In this document: in pieces, positions 26,707 to 36,500 of the stretch
How positions within the stretch are numbered: position 1 is the first letter of the stretch
How the letters are laid out: each line of letters starts with the position of its first letter
Assembly: GCF_023703375.1 (NCBI RefSeq)
Contig: NZ_JAMQGO010000004.1
Coordinates: 185,607 to 249,606, forward strand
Direction of reading: 5' to 3'
DNA from: Lutimaribacter degradans
GTDB lineage: Bacteria > Pseudomonadota > Alphaproteobacteria > Rhodobacterales > Rhodobacteraceae
Length of the DNA: 64,000 nt
Program-made: the position numbers and the translations under genes
Notes under the pieces: model-generated
The model's input: only the letters and a program-made list of their open reading frames with translations
Told to the model about the DNA's origin: nothing
Databases searched by the model: none

Positions 26707-27672
26707 CTATTCGGCCAGGTGACAGGCCACGCGCGTATCCCCGATTTTCCGCATCTCGGGGCGTTCCTTGCTGCACCGGTCCACGGCAATCGGGCAGCGC
26801 GGGTGAAAGGCGCAGCCGGTGGGCGGGTTGATGGCATCGGGAATCTCGCCCTTGGGCGGCTCGACCTCGCGGCCGAACCCGTCCATGCGCGGCGCGGCGG
26901 CGAACAGCATCTGCGTATACGGATGCTTTGGCGCATCGAACAGCCGGTCACGGGGGGCCTCTTCCACCAGGCGGCCAAGATACAAGACACCGATCTTGTC
27001 AGCCATGTGCTGAACAACCGTAAGGTCATGGCTGATGAACAGATAGGTCAGGCCCAGTTCTTTGCGCAGGTCCGACATCAGGTTCAGAACCTGCGCCTGC
27101 ACCGACACGTCCAGCGCCGATGTCGGCTCGTCGCAGACGATGATCTTCGGCCCCGAGGCCAGCGCGCGGGCAATGCAAATACGTTGCCGCTGCCCGCCCG
27201 AGAATTCATGCGGGTATTTCGCCGCGTCCTTGGCCGACAGCCCGACCTGCTCCAACAGCTTTTCCGCCAGGCCGGTGACATCGCCACCCTTGGCGGAAAC
27301 GGGTTCGTTGATGACTTCCCGCACGCGCCAACGCGGGTTGAGCGACGCGTAAGGGTCTTGGAAAATCATTTGAATATCGGCCCTTACGGCCTCAACCTTA
27401 TCTCGGTCGGTTTCGGTTGCCAGGTCCACGCCCTCGATCTTCACGTGGCCGTCGCTGGGCGGCACCAACCCCACCACGATCTTTCCGATCGTCGATTTGC
27501 CCGAGCCCGATTCCCCGACCAGCGCGTAAACGCTGTTTTCCTCGATCTCGAAGCTCACGTCAGACACGGCGGTCAGCAGCGCCTTGGGCAGCCGCTCGAT
27601 CACGCGGTTCAGCCAGGGTTTCGAGACGTCGAAAACCCGCGTCAGGTGTTCGATCCTGATGATCGCGCTCAT
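26707..27672 (-). CDS. Oligopeptide/dipeptide ABC transporter ATP-binding protein (DppF/OppF type)
   Basis: ATPase subunit (321 residues) of a peptide/opine/nickel-type importer. Walker A is [11 protein letters not shown] (about 54-64), the signature is FSGGQRQRI, and Walker B is IIVCDEPTSALD. The C-terminal oligopeptide-transporter domain has CAFHPRCPIAVDRCSKERPE, the cysteine cluster typical of DppD/DppF pairs. It is the last gene of the five-gene operon, overlapping the other ATPase gene by ATGA. It would pair with that ATPase to power the two permeases. The substrate is judged from the binding protein only, and is probably a peptide or similar solute. Confidence 0.92.
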   Translation of the reverse strand: MSAIIRIEHLTRVFDVSKPWLNRVIERLPKALLTAVSDVSFEIEENSVYALVGESGSGKSTIGKIVVGLVPPSDGHVKIEGVDLATETDRDKVEAVRADIQMIFQDPYASLNPRWRVREVINEPVSAKGGDVTGLAEKLLEQVGLSAKDAAKYPHEFSGGQRQRICIARALASGPKIIVCDEPTSALDVSVQAQVLNLMSDLRKELGLTYLFISHDLTVVQHMADKIGVLYLGRLVEEAPRDRLFDAPKHPYTQMLFAAAPRMDGFGREVEPPKGEIPDAINPPTGCAFHPRCPIAVDRCSKERPEMRKIGDTRVACHLAE

Positions 27673-28664
27673 GCGCCCACCTCGCTTTTTTCCTTTATGT
27701 TCAACGGGAACCAGCAGGCCGCACGGCCATCGCAGGTATCAAGCGTCGGCCCCGGATTGGCGCGGCAGCTATCCTGCGCGTAATCGCAGCGCGGATGAAA
27801 GGCACAGCCATCCGGCAGGTTACCCAGCCGTGGCATCGCGCCCGGAATCTGGCGCAGCCGCTCCTTGCCCTGGCTGGCCAGCGGGGTCGATGCCATGAGC
27901 CCGGCCGTATAGGGGTGGTGTGCGGCGGTGATCACCTCGCGCACGGGGCCCAGTTCGGCCAGGCGGCCGGCATACATCACCGCCACGCGGTCGGCGGCCT
28001 CGGCGATCACGCCCATGTCATGGGTCACCAGCATGACCGCCACGCCACGGTCACGGCAAAGCCGTTTGAGCAGCGCCACGATCTGGGCCTGTACCGACAC
28101 GTCGAGCGCGGTTGTCGGCTCGTCTGCGATCACCAGGTCAGGCTCGGCGCACAATGCCAGTGCGATCACGACGCGTTGCCGCATTCCGCCCGAAAATTCA
28201 TGGGGATAGCTGTCGATCCTCGAACGGGCGGCGGGTATTCCCACCTCTTCCAACGCGGCGATGGCGCGTTCCTGCGCCTCGGTCTGGCCAACCTTCAGGT
28301 GTTCCTGGATCGTCTCGGTCAACTGGTCGCCAATCGTCAGCAGCGGGTTGAGAGAGGTCAGCGGATCCTGGAAGATCATGCCCATCTTCTTGCCCCGCAG
28401 GCGGCGCAGCGCCTCGCCCCGCAGGTTCTGAATGGGCTGGCCCGACAACAGCACCTCGCCCGAGGTGATCCGGGCCGGACTGTCGAGCAGGCCGACAACG
28501 GCGTTGCCGGTCATTGATTTTCCGGCACCGGATTCACCGACAACGCCAAGGATTTCACCGGCCTGGATGTCATAGCTCACGTTATCCACGGGGCGCAGAA
28601 CACCGTGGCGCGTGGGGATTTCCACGACCAGGTTACGAACGGAAAGAACGGGTGTATCGGTCAT
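27669..28664 (-). CDS. Oligopeptide/dipeptide ABC transporter ATP-binding protein (DppD/OppD type)
   Basis: ATPase subunit (331 residues) with Walker A GESGAGKSMTG, signature FSGGMRQRV, Walker [13 protein letters not shown] and the switch histidine in MLVTHDMGV. The C-terminal OppD domain contains CAFHPRCDYAQDSC. It overlaps the flanking permease and ATPase genes by ATGA on both sides, so it is co-translated with them. Together with the DppF-type protein it forms the motor of the importer. Confidence 0.92.
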   Translation of the reverse strand: MTDTPVLSVRNLVVEIPTRHGVLRPVDNVSYDIQAGEILGVVGESGAGKSMTGNAVVGLLDSPARITSGEVLLSGQPIQNLRGEALRRLRGKKMGMIFQDPLTSLNPLLTIGDQLTETIQEHLKVGQTEAQERAIAALEEVGIPAARSRIDSYPHEFSGGMRQRVVIALALCAEPDLVIADEPTTALDVSVQAQIVALLKRLCRDRGVAVMLVTHDMGVIAEAADRVAVMYAGRLAELGPVREVITAAHHPYTAGLMASTPLASQGKERLRQIPGAMPRLGNLPDGCAFHPRCDYAQDSCRANPGPTLDTCDGRAACWFPLNIKEKSEVGA

Positions 28665-29602
28665 CTCAGCCTCGGGTTCAAAGCATCACGCAGCCAGTCG
28701 CCCAGCAGGTTGATCGACAGCGCCAGCGCCAAAAGCGTGGCCGCCGGGAAGAACAGGATCCACCATTCGCCCGAGAACATGAATTCCTGCCCGATACGGA
28801 TAAGCGTGCCAAGCGAAGGTTTGGTCGGCGGCGCGCCCACGCCCAGAAACGACAGCGTTGCCTCGGCGATGATGGCCAGCGCCAGCGAAATGGTGGCGAT
28901 CACCAGCACCGGGTTCAGCACGTTGGGCAGGATATGGCGCAACATGATGGCAAAGGGCGAGCGCCCGATGAGCTTGGCCGCCTGAACGTATTCGCGGTTC
29001 TTTTCCACCAGCGTGGCACCGCGCACGACGCGGGCGAACTGCACCCAATCCGACAGGCCGATGGCCAGGATCAGCACCCATATCGCCATCTCGTTGCGAT
29101 ATTCCGGCGGCGTGATCCCCTTGGCGATACCGAAAATCAGCATGGCGACCAGGATCGCCGGAAAGGTCAATTGCACGTCGGCCACGCGCATGATGATCGT
29201 TTCGGTCCACCCGCCAAGGTAGCCCGCCAGCAAGCCCAGCGTCACGCCCAGCACCATCGCCAGCAGCACGGCGGCGAAGCCCACGAACAGTGAAATGCGC
29301 ATCCCGTACAGGATGGTTGAAAACACGTCGCGGCCCTGGTCATCGGTCCCCAGCAGGAAGTAGTCGCCGGTGAACTGGTTGGCCTGCCCCGGCGGGGTGA
29401 AGCCGTTCATCAGGTTCAGCGACCCGGGGTCGAACGGGCTATGCGGTGCGATGAACGGCGCGAGAACCGCCCCGATGATGAGCAACAGCACCACGAAGGT
29501 CGAGGCCACTGCCACCGGCGCATGGCGGAACGACCAGCCAAGATCGCTGTTCCAGGCGCGGTGCAGCCGCGAGGGGCGAATGTCTTGTTGAATATCGGCC
29601 AT
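28661..29602 (-). CDS. Peptide-type ABC transporter permease (DppC/OppC type)
   Basis: Inner-membrane permease of 313 residues with an N-terminal cytoplasmic segment (residues 1-30), a first helix at about 33-55 and five further helices. The coupling EAA-like loop is at YVQAAKLIGRSPFAIMLRHILPN, as in OppC proteins, followed by the typical LSFLGVGAPPTKPSLG. It forms the transmembrane pore with the DppB-type protein. A single base separates its ATG from the upstream permease stop. Confidence 0.92.
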   Translation of the reverse strand: MADIQQDIRPSRLHRAWNSDLGWSFRHAPVAVASTFVVLLLIIGAVLAPFIAPHSPFDPGSLNLMNGFTPPGQANQFTGDYFLLGTDDQGRDVFSTILYGMRISLFVGFAAVLLAMVLGVTLGLLAGYLGGWTETIIMRVADVQLTFPAILVAMLIFGIAKGITPPEYRNEMAIWVLILAIGLSDWVQFARVVRGATLVEKNREYVQAAKLIGRSPFAIMLRHILPNVLNPVLVIATISLALAIIAEATLSFLGVGAPPTKPSLGTLIRIGQEFMFSGEWWILFFPAATLLALALSINLLGDWLRDALNPRLR

Positions 29603-29603
29603 G

Positions 29604-30587
29604 TCAGTGCCCCCCTGCTGTGCGGTCGACGCGCAGGCGCGGGTCGATCGCGAAATAGAGCATGTCGACGATCAGGTTGATGCCGACGAACATCACGGAA
29701 ATCATCATCAGGTAGGCCGCCATCACCGGGATATCGACGAACTGGATGGCGTTGATGAACAAAAGCCCCACGCCGGGCCACTGGAACACGGTTTCGGTAA
29801 TGATGGCGAAGGCGATGATGCTGCCCAGTTGCAGGCCGGTGATGGTGATCACGGGCACCAGCGTGTTCTTCAGCGCGTGGCGGAAGTTGATCGATTTCTC
29901 GCGGATGCCGCGGGCGCGCGCAAATCGGATGTAATCCATGCGCAGCACCTCCAGCATCTCGGTGCGCACCAGCCGCATGATAAGGGTCATTTGATAAAGG
30001 CCCAGCGTGATCGCGGGCAGGATCAACGACTTGAGCCCGCTTTCGGTCAGGAAGCCAGTTGTCCAACTGCCGATGCGCGTGACTTCGCCGCGCCCGAAAC
30101 TTGGCAGCCAGCCCAGCTCGACCGCAAAGAGGTAAATCAGCAATATGCCGATCAGGAAGGTCGGTAACGACACCCCGATTAGCGAGCCGGTCATGATCAC
30201 GTTGGCGGATAAGCCCCGCCTTCGGATCGCCGTGAAAATACCCAGCGAGATGCCACCGACCAGCGCCAGAATCCCCGACACGAAGGCCAGCTCCAGCGTG
30301 GCCGGCAGACGCTCGACCAGGATTTCAGCCACCGGGCGTCCCTGGCGATAGCTCAGCCCGAAATTGCCCTGGGCGGCCTGTTCGAGGAACCGCCAGTATT
30401 GCACGACAAAGGGCTGATCCAGCCCAAGCTGGTCGCGCAGGCGTTCGATATCGGCCTGGGTGCGCTCTTGGCCCAGCATGTTGTCGACCGGGTCACCGAC
30501 GAAGCGGAACATGGAAAAGGCCACGAGCCCCACCATCAAAAGCACCAGGACCGACTGGAATATGCGGCGAATGATATAGGCGAGCAT
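29604..30587 (-). CDS. Peptide-type ABC transporter permease (DppB/OppB type)
   Basis: Inner-membrane permease of 327 residues starting MLAYIIRRIFQSV, as DppB proteins do. It has the DppB-type periplasmic segment (GDPVDNMLGQERTQADIERL), and the coupling loop YIRFARARGIREKSINFRHALKN. FQWPGVGLLFINAI near the end is characteristic of the family. It is the second gene of the operon, separated from the binding-protein gene by an 86-bp gap that holds a stable stem-loop. Confidence 0.93.
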   Translation of the reverse strand: MLAYIIRRIFQSVLVLLMVGLVAFSMFRFVGDPVDNMLGQERTQADIERLRDQLGLDQPFVVQYWRFLEQAAQGNFGLSYRQGRPVAEILVERLPATLELAFVSGILALVGGISLGIFTAIRRRGLSANVIMTGSLIGVSLPTFLIGILLIYLFAVELGWLPSFGRGEVTRIGSWTTGFLTESGLKSLILPAITLGLYQMTLIMRLVRTEMLEVLRMDYIRFARARGIREKSINFRHALKNTLVPVITITGLQLGSIIAFAIITETVFQWPGVGLLFINAIQFVDIPVMAAYLMMISVMFVGINLIVDMLYFAIDPRLRVDRTAGGH

Positions 30588-30610
30588 TTCAAGATCCGTT
30601 CAAAGCGGAA

Positions 30611-30640
30611 GGCCGCGCCCGTTGCATACGAGGCGCGGCC
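30611..30640 (-). promoter_or_regulatory. Stem-loop between binding-protein and permease genes
   Basis: A perfect 9-bp stem (GGCCGCGCC / GGCGCGGCC) with a 12-nt loop, just after the binding-protein stop (30674) and before the permease start (30587). Such hairpins commonly protect the abundant upstream message and reduce read-through to permease genes. No T-tract follows, so a partial terminator or RNA-stabilising role fits better than a full stop. Confidence 0.6.
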
Positions 30641-30673
30641 CAAGGGGGGCGGTTGATCCCGCCCTACTCAGTT

Positions 30674-32248
30674 TCAGTCAAGTTCGAAAAACTTGATCTT
30701 GGGGTCGTCCTCGGGGCTGACCTCGATTCCGACATTCTCGGTCATGCCCCAGTTCAGCACCTGGTGGTGGATGGGGATGTAGACCTGCTCTTCCTGCACC
30801 ACGTCCCAGATCGACTGGATCGTCGCGTTGCGCTTGTCCAGGTCGGTTTCCGACGCCAGCGACTGGATCATCTGGTCAACCTCGGCGTTCGAGAAGCCGG
30901 TGCTGTTCCAGCTGCCACGGTCGCTGCCGCGGGTGTGAACGAGGAAGTTGAAGATGTATTCCGAGTCGTAGGTCGGAACGCCCCAGCCCAGCATGTAGAA
31001 ATCGGTCTCGTTGCCCGAGATGAGCGGGAAGTGCTGCGCCTTGGGCTTGGCATCGAGGTTCACGGTGATGCCGATCTGCGCCAGCATGCCGACGCTTGCC
31101 TGGCAGATGGCCTCGTCGTTGACATAGCGATCGTTCGGGCAGTCAAGCTGGATCGAGAAACCGTCGGAATAGCCCGCTTCCTCCATCAGCGCCTTGGCGG
31201 CGTCGATGTCGGTGGAAACCTCGTCCATCTCGGCGGTCCAGCCGTTCACGAAGGGCGGCGCGATGATGCCGGCGGGCTGGCTTTGGCCGCGCATGACGAC
31301 CTGCTTGATGGCGTCACGGTTGATGGCCATGTTCATCGCCTGCCGCACGCGCTTGTCAGCCAGCGGGTTCTTGCCATCGACATTGTCGTTGGCCAGGTCG
31401 TCGGCACCCTGGTTCATGCCGAAAAAGATCGTGCGGTTCTGCGGTGCGGTCTTGACCACAAGCCCGTCGGTTTCGTCGACACGGCCGAGATCCTGCACCG
31501 GCACGTCCTGGATGAAATCCACCTCGCCCGACAGCAGCGCGGCAACGCGGGTCGCGGCGTTCTGGATCGGGGTATAGACGATCTCGGTCACGTCCAGCGG
31601 GAACTCGTCCTTGCCCCAGTAATCCTCGTTCAGCGTCATGACGGTTTTCACGTCGGGCTCGCGGCTGACCAGCTTGTAGGCGCCGGTGCCGTTGGCATTG
31701 GTGGTGGCAAAGGTCTTCTCGCCGCCTTCGACATCCTGCACGGTCACGGCGTCGTTGGCCTCGGCCCAGCCCTTGTCCATCATGAACAGGTTGGTCAGGT
31801 TCGATGGCAGGATCGGGTTCGGGCCGTCGGTGACGAACTCGACGGTGTGATCGTCGACCGCGCGCACCTCGGTGATGGAGTTCAGCAGTTCCTTCATGTC
31901 CGAATTGTCAGACTTGGCGCGGTTGATCGAGAACACGACATCCTCGGCGGTGAAATCGGCACCATCATGGTATTTCACGCCCTGGCGCAGGTTGAACACC
32001 CATACGTTGGGGTCATCGGCCTTGGGCGCCCAGTCGGTGGCCAGCGCGGCCTGGAAGGCCCCGGTCATGTCACGAATGATCAAAGGTTCGTATACCTGGT
32101 GGGCCAGCGTGTGCGTCGGCCCCTCGTTCTGCGCATGCGGATCAAGGGTGAGCGAGTCGCCCGCCCGCGCCCAGCGAAGCGTTTCGGCCGAGGCCGACAA
32201 CGACGTGCTGGCAAGCAAGGCTGCGGCCAAAAATGTAGTCTTTTTCAT
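30674..32248 (-). CDS. ABC transporter substrate-binding protein, family 5
   Basis: Periplasmic solute-binding protein (524 residues) of the SBP_bac_5 family (DppA/OppA). It has a Sec signal peptide of about 21 residues ending SASA. The family pattern continues with TLRWARAGDSLTLDPH, LRQGVKYHDGADFTAEDVVF, then AMNMAINRDAIKQVVMRGQ, and GWGVPTYDSEYIFNFL near the C-terminus. GGGAG lies six bases before the ATG. It is the first gene of the five-gene importer operon. Dipeptides or oligopeptides are the usual ligands, but members also bind nickel, haem, sugars or opines, so the ligand stays open. Confidence 0.92.
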   Translation of the reverse strand: MKKTTFLAAALLASTSLSASAETLRWARAGDSLTLDPHAQNEGPTHTLAHQVYEPLIIRDMTGAFQAALATDWAPKADDPNVWVFNLRQGVKYHDGADFTAEDVVFSINRAKSDNSDMKELLNSITEVRAVDDHTVEFVTDGPNPILPSNLTNLFMMDKGWAEANDAVTVQDVEGGEKTFATTNANGTGAYKLVSREPDVKTVMTLNEDYWGKDEFPLDVTEIVYTPIQNAATRVAALLSGEVDFIQDVPVQDLGRVDETDGLVVKTAPQNRTIFFGMNQGADDLANDNVDGKNPLADKRVRQAMNMAINRDAIKQVVMRGQSQPAGIIAPPFVNGWTAEMDEVSTDIDAAKALMEEAGYSDGFSIQLDCPNDRYVNDEAICQASVGMLAQIGITVNLDAKPKAQHFPLISGNETDFYMLGWGVPTYDSEYIFNFLVHTRGSDRGSWNSTGFSNAEVDQMIQSLASETDLDKRNATIQSIWDVVQEEQVYIPIHHQVLNWGMTENVGIEVSPEDDPKIKFFELD

Positions 32249-32454
32249 GATTTACTCCCTGAATCTTCCGGGTTTTTCCCCGGCATCATGAGAGACAGGA
32301 TAAACGAGTTTGCCACACCTGCAAGCAATGCCGGCGCAAAATTCACCCCAAACCACGCCAGACCCAACGTAAAGCACGGCCACCAAATGCGACCTTTGCG
32401 TATCGTCGAGTTGTCATTAGAAGGGCGTGATATAAACTTATTAAGGCGCGGCAC
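32245..32454 (-). CDS. Possible small membrane protein upstream of the binding-protein gene
   Basis: A 69-codon frame with a GTG start. A charged N-terminus leads into a hydrophobic middle (IWWPCFTLGLAWFGVNFA, then ALLAGVANSFILSLMM), and it ends in a polar tail. Its TGA overlaps the start of the binding-protein gene (ATGA), as coupled genes do. Against it: the strand here also holds the likely promoters of two operons, the base composition is lower in GC than the neighbours, the ribosome site is weak, and I do not recognise the sequence. It is reported as a possibility only. Confidence 0.25.
   Translation of the reverse strand: MPRLNKFISRPSNDNSTIRKGRIWWPCFTLGLAWFGVNFAPALLAGVANSFILSLMMPGKNPEDSGSKS
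32411..32438 (+). promoter_or_regulatory. Candidate sigma-70 type promoter for the second RND operon
   Basis: TTGTCA (32411-32416) and TAAACT (32433-32438) are 16 bp apart; TATAAA overlaps the second box. They lie 46 bp upstream of the adaptor start at 32484, in the AT-richest part of the 235-bp gap between divergent operons. This is reading by eye only. Confidence 0.4.
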
Positions 32455-32483
32455 GGCGGTTGCGTGGTTAGTCAGGCGGGATA

Positions 32484-33578
32484 ATGTCCTTTTTCAAGCA
32501 ACTCCTGATCCTCGTGGTTCTGGCGGCGGGCAGCTACGGCGGATACCTCCTTTACCAGGAACATTACGCAACCGAACCCACGGCGGCGCAAGGGCGCGGA
32601 CCGCAATCCGCCCCGGTCGAAGTGGCACCGGCAGTCCTGCGTGAGATGCCCGAGATTGTCGAGGCGGTGGGCACGACACGCGCGTTGCAATCCGTCGAGA
32701 TCGTGCCCGAAGCCAGCGGCCGCATTGAAGAAATGCCGATTTCGACCGGGCAGCGCGTCGAGGCCGGACAGGTGCTGGTGCGGCTTGACGATGCCATTGC
32801 GCGGGCCGACCTGACCGAGGCCGAGGCCCAGTTGACCGAGCGCGAGCGCACGGTTGAACGCGCCAAGCAACTGCGCGAAAGCAATGCCGTGGCGGCCGCG
32901 ACACTTGACCAGGCCGAGGCCCGCCTGGCCGAGGCGCGCGCCCAACTGGACCGCGCCCGGCAGCGGTTGTCCGAGCGCACTATCCTTGCCCCGTTTGGGG
33001 GTGTCGTCGGGCTGTCCGAGGTCGATGTCGGCGCGCGCGTCAATGCCGGCACGCAGATCACGTGGCTGGACGATCTTTCCGAGGTCGAGATTGGTTTTGC
33101 CCTGCCCGAAACCCTGTTTTCGCGGGTGCGCAGCGGCCAGGCGGTCAACGCCCTGAGCGCCGCCTTTCCCGGGCAGGAGTTCACGGGCGTCATCGACGCG
33201 GTCGATAGCCGGATAGACCCGGTCAGCCGCTCGTTCCGCGCCCGCGCGCGTATCCCGAACCCCGACGGCACCTTGCCGGCGGGCATGTTCATGTCGCTGC
33301 AACTGATACTGGGTCGCCCTGAAATGGTCACCGTTCCGGAAGAGGCGTTGGTTTACCAGGCCGCTGAAACCTACGTCTTCGTCGTCGAAGACGACACGGC
33401 CCGCCGCATCACCGTGAAGACCGGCCCGCGGCTCGACGGCATGGTGGCGATCGTCGACGGGCTGAACGAAGGCGCCCGGGTGGTGACGCGCGGCCTGCAC
33501 CGCGTGCGCGATGGCGGCGCGGTCAGCATCCGGGCCGAAAGCGATACCCCCGCGGCAGCAAATCAGAGCGACTCATGA
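32484..33578 (+). CDS. RND efflux periplasmic adaptor (membrane fusion protein)
   Basis: A HlyD/AcrA-type adaptor of 364 residues. Residues 5-23 are a membrane anchor (LLILVVLAAGSYGGYLLYQ). The lipoyl halves are around VEIVPEASGRIEEMPI and LSERTILAPFGGVVG, with an alpha-helical hairpin (about 105-155) between them. A beta-barrel and membrane-proximal domain follow. The stop overlaps the pump gene start (ATGA). This pair is distinct in sequence from the one at 3.6-7.8 kb, so the window has two RND systems. No outer-membrane channel gene accompanies it. Confidence 0.91.
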   Translation: MSFFKQLLILVVLAAGSYGGYLLYQEHYATEPTAAQGRGPQSAPVEVAPAVLREMPEIVEAVGTTRALQSVEIVPEASGRIEEMPISTGQRVEAGQVLVRLDDAIARADLTEAEAQLTERERTVERAKQLRESNAVAAATLDQAEARLAEARAQLDRARQRLSERTILAPFGGVVGLSEVDVGARVNAGTQITWLDDLSEVEIGFALPETLFSRVRSGQAVNALSAAFPGQEFTGVIDAVDSRIDPVSRSFRARARIPNPDGTLPAGMFMSLQLILGRPEMVTVPEEALVYQAAETYVFVVEDDTARRITVKTGPRLDGMVAIVDGLNEGARVVTRGLHRVRDGGAVSIRAESDTPAAANQSDS

Positions 33579-36500
33579 CCATTTCCGACCTTTCCGTGCG
33601 TCGGCCGGTCCTGGCAGCGGTGGCAAGCCTGCTGCTGATCGTGTTCGGCCTCGTGGCGCTGCGCGACATTCCGGTGCGCGAACTACCCGATGTCGACAAC
33701 GCGGTGGTCACCGTCTCGACAACCTATCGCGGTGCCGCCCCCGAGGTGATCGACACCGACATTACCGAAACCATCGAAGGCGCGGTCGCGGCGATTTCGG
33801 GCATCCGCTCGATCAGCTCGGAAAGCCGGCAGGGGCGCTCTCGCGTGACGATCGAGTTCGAAAACGGCCGCGATGTCGACGTTGCAGCCAACGACGTGCG
33901 CGATGCGGTGGGCCGGGTACGCGGCAACCTGCCGGACGCCGCCGACCAGCCCGAGGTTGAAAAAAGCGATGCCGACGCCGACCCGGTGATGCGTCTGGCG
34001 GTGGTGTCCGACCGGCTCAGCACCGCCGAGATCACCGATTACATCGACCGTTTCATCGCCGACCGCCTGGCCACGCTGAACGGCGTGGCCAACTTGCAGG
34101 TCTACGGCGAACGATCTTTCGCCGTGCGCATCTGGCTGGATCGGCGGGCGCTGGCCGCGCGCAACCTGACGGTGGCCGATGTGCAGACCGCGCTTGTGCG
34201 CAACAACGTGGAACTGCCCGCGGGCGAAGTAACCTCGCGCGTTCGTCAGCTGACCGTGCGCCTGAACAGCCGGCTGCAAAGCATCGAGGATTTCCGCGAT
34301 GTCGTGCTTGACCGGGTGGCGGGCTACGCGGTGCGGCTGGGCGACGTGGCGCGAGTGGAACCGGGCGTGGCCGACGACTCGACCATCGCGCGTAGCGATG
34401 GGCGCGACGCGGTGGGTATCGCGATCCAGCGCCAGAGCCAGTCGAACACGCTGCAAATCTCGAACGCGGTACGCGCCGAGATCGACCAGCTGCGCCCCAC
34501 CCTGCCCGAGGGCATGGAGATCCTGATCGGGTCGGATGACGCGCTATTCGTGGGTGCCTCGATCCGCGAGGTGGTGAACGCGCTGATGATCTCGCTTGGG
34601 CTGGTGGTGCTGGTTATCCTTCTCTTCCTGCGATCGGTACGGGCGACGATGATCCCGGCCATCACGATTCCCGTGTCGCTGGTGGGCGCCTTTACCCTGT
34701 TCGCGGCCTGGGGCTTTTCGCTCAATACGCTGACGCTTTTGGCACTGCTCCTGGCCATCGGGCTGGTGGTGGATGACGCCATCGTGGTTCTGGAAAACAT
34801 CCAGCGCCGGATCGAGAACGGCGAACCGCCGCTGGTGGCAGCCATGCGCGGCGCGCGGCAGGTGACCTTCGCGGTGCTGGCAACCTCGGCCACGCTGATC
34901 GCGGTTTTCGTGCCGTTGTCATTCATGCCGGGCCAGGTGGGGCGGCTGTTCGTCGAGTTTGGCTGGGTGATGGCGGGCACGGTGGCGATTTCAACCTTCG
35001 TGGCGCTGACCGCCTGCCCCGCCCTGGCGTCAAAGATTCTCAAGTCCGGCGCGGCCACGGTCCCGGACGAGGGCGATGGCCCGCGCGGCCCGTTGCAGCG
35101 CGCCTATGCCAAGTTGCTGGGCTGCGCAGTGCGCATGCCGCTGGTGGTGCTGGTGGTCGCGGGCGCGATCACCGGAGGCGCGGCGCTGTTCTATGACGCG
35201 TTGCCGCGCGAACTCGCCCCGCGCGAGGATCGCGGCGTTGGCTTCGTGCCGTTGACGGCCCCGCAAGGCAGCACGGTGGAATATACTGACGGCGCCGCCC
35301 GGCAGGTCGAAGAGATCATTGCCCCGCTGCGCGAACAAGGCGTGGTGGAAACCGTGTTTACCTTTACCGGCTGGGGCAACCGCGCCTATCGGTCCTTCGT
35401 GGTGTTCCGCCTGGCCGAATGGGACCAGCGCGACATGAGCGCATCTGAAGTGGCCGGGTCGCTGGCGCCGGAGATCAGCCAGATGACCATCGCGCGCGGT
35501 TTTCCCATCACGCCCGCCGGGCTTGGGCTGCGTGGCAATTCCACGCCGCTGCGCGTCGTCATCAGCGGCCCCGATTTCGAAAGCGTGCAGAACTGGTCAA
35601 CCGAGTTGCTTGAGCGCGCGGGCGAGATCGAAGGGCTGGTGAACCCCGAGATCAACTATGAACAGAACCTGCCGCAGCTCGATGTGCAGGTCGATCGCGC
35701 GCGCGCCGATGACCTTGGGATCCCGGTCGAGGTGATCGCGACAACCATGCAGACCATGCTGGCCTCGCGCGAGGTCACGACCTTCGTCAGCCGCGGCCGC
35801 GAATACCCGGTGATCGTGCAGGCCGAGGAACGCGACCGCAGCACGCCCGCGGATATCGACAATATCTACATCCGCGCCGGTGATGGCGAAACGCTTGTAC
35901 CGCTGGGCGCGCTGGTCAGCGTACGCGAAAACGCCGCCTCGTCCTCGCTCAGGCGGTTCGACCGTTTGCCCTCGATCCAGCTGTCCGGCGCGCTTGCGCC
36001 GGGAACCGACCTGGGCGCGGTGCTGGAAGAGGTCGAGCGCGTGGCAGCCGAAGTCATCCCGCCCGAGGGCAAGCTGGGCTTCGAAGGGCAATCGCGTACC
36101 TTCAAGGACACGTCATCGGGGGCCGCCACTGTCTTTGCGATGGCGTTGCTTATCGTCTTCCTGGTGTTGGCCGCGCAGTTCGAAAGCTTCATCGCCCCGG
36201 TGATCATCCTGCTGACGGTGCCCACGGCCGTGGCCGGCGCCATCTATGCCATGGCGCTGGGGGGGCTGTCGCTCAATGTCTACAGCCAGATCGGGATCAT
36301 ATTGCTTATAGGGCTGGTCGCGAAGAACGGTATCCTGATCGTCGAGTTTGCCAACCAGCTGCGCGATCAGGGCGCATCCGTGCGCGACGCGGCGATACGC
36401 GCCGCCGTTCTGCGCCTGCGCCCGATCACCATGACGGTGATCTCGACCGTGCTGGGCGCGTTGCCGCTGGTCGTGGCCAGTGGCGCGGGTGCCGAAAGCC

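Noticed and set aside
26719..27783. A 354-codon antisense frame over the DppF-type ATPase
   Set aside because: Shadow of a clear ABC ATPase with Walker and signature motifs.
30653..32644. A 663-codon open frame antisense to the family-5 binding-protein gene
   Set aside because: It mirrors a well-recognised gene in high-GC DNA, its translation is His/Arg/Val-rich without domain features, and it crosses the likely promoter region.
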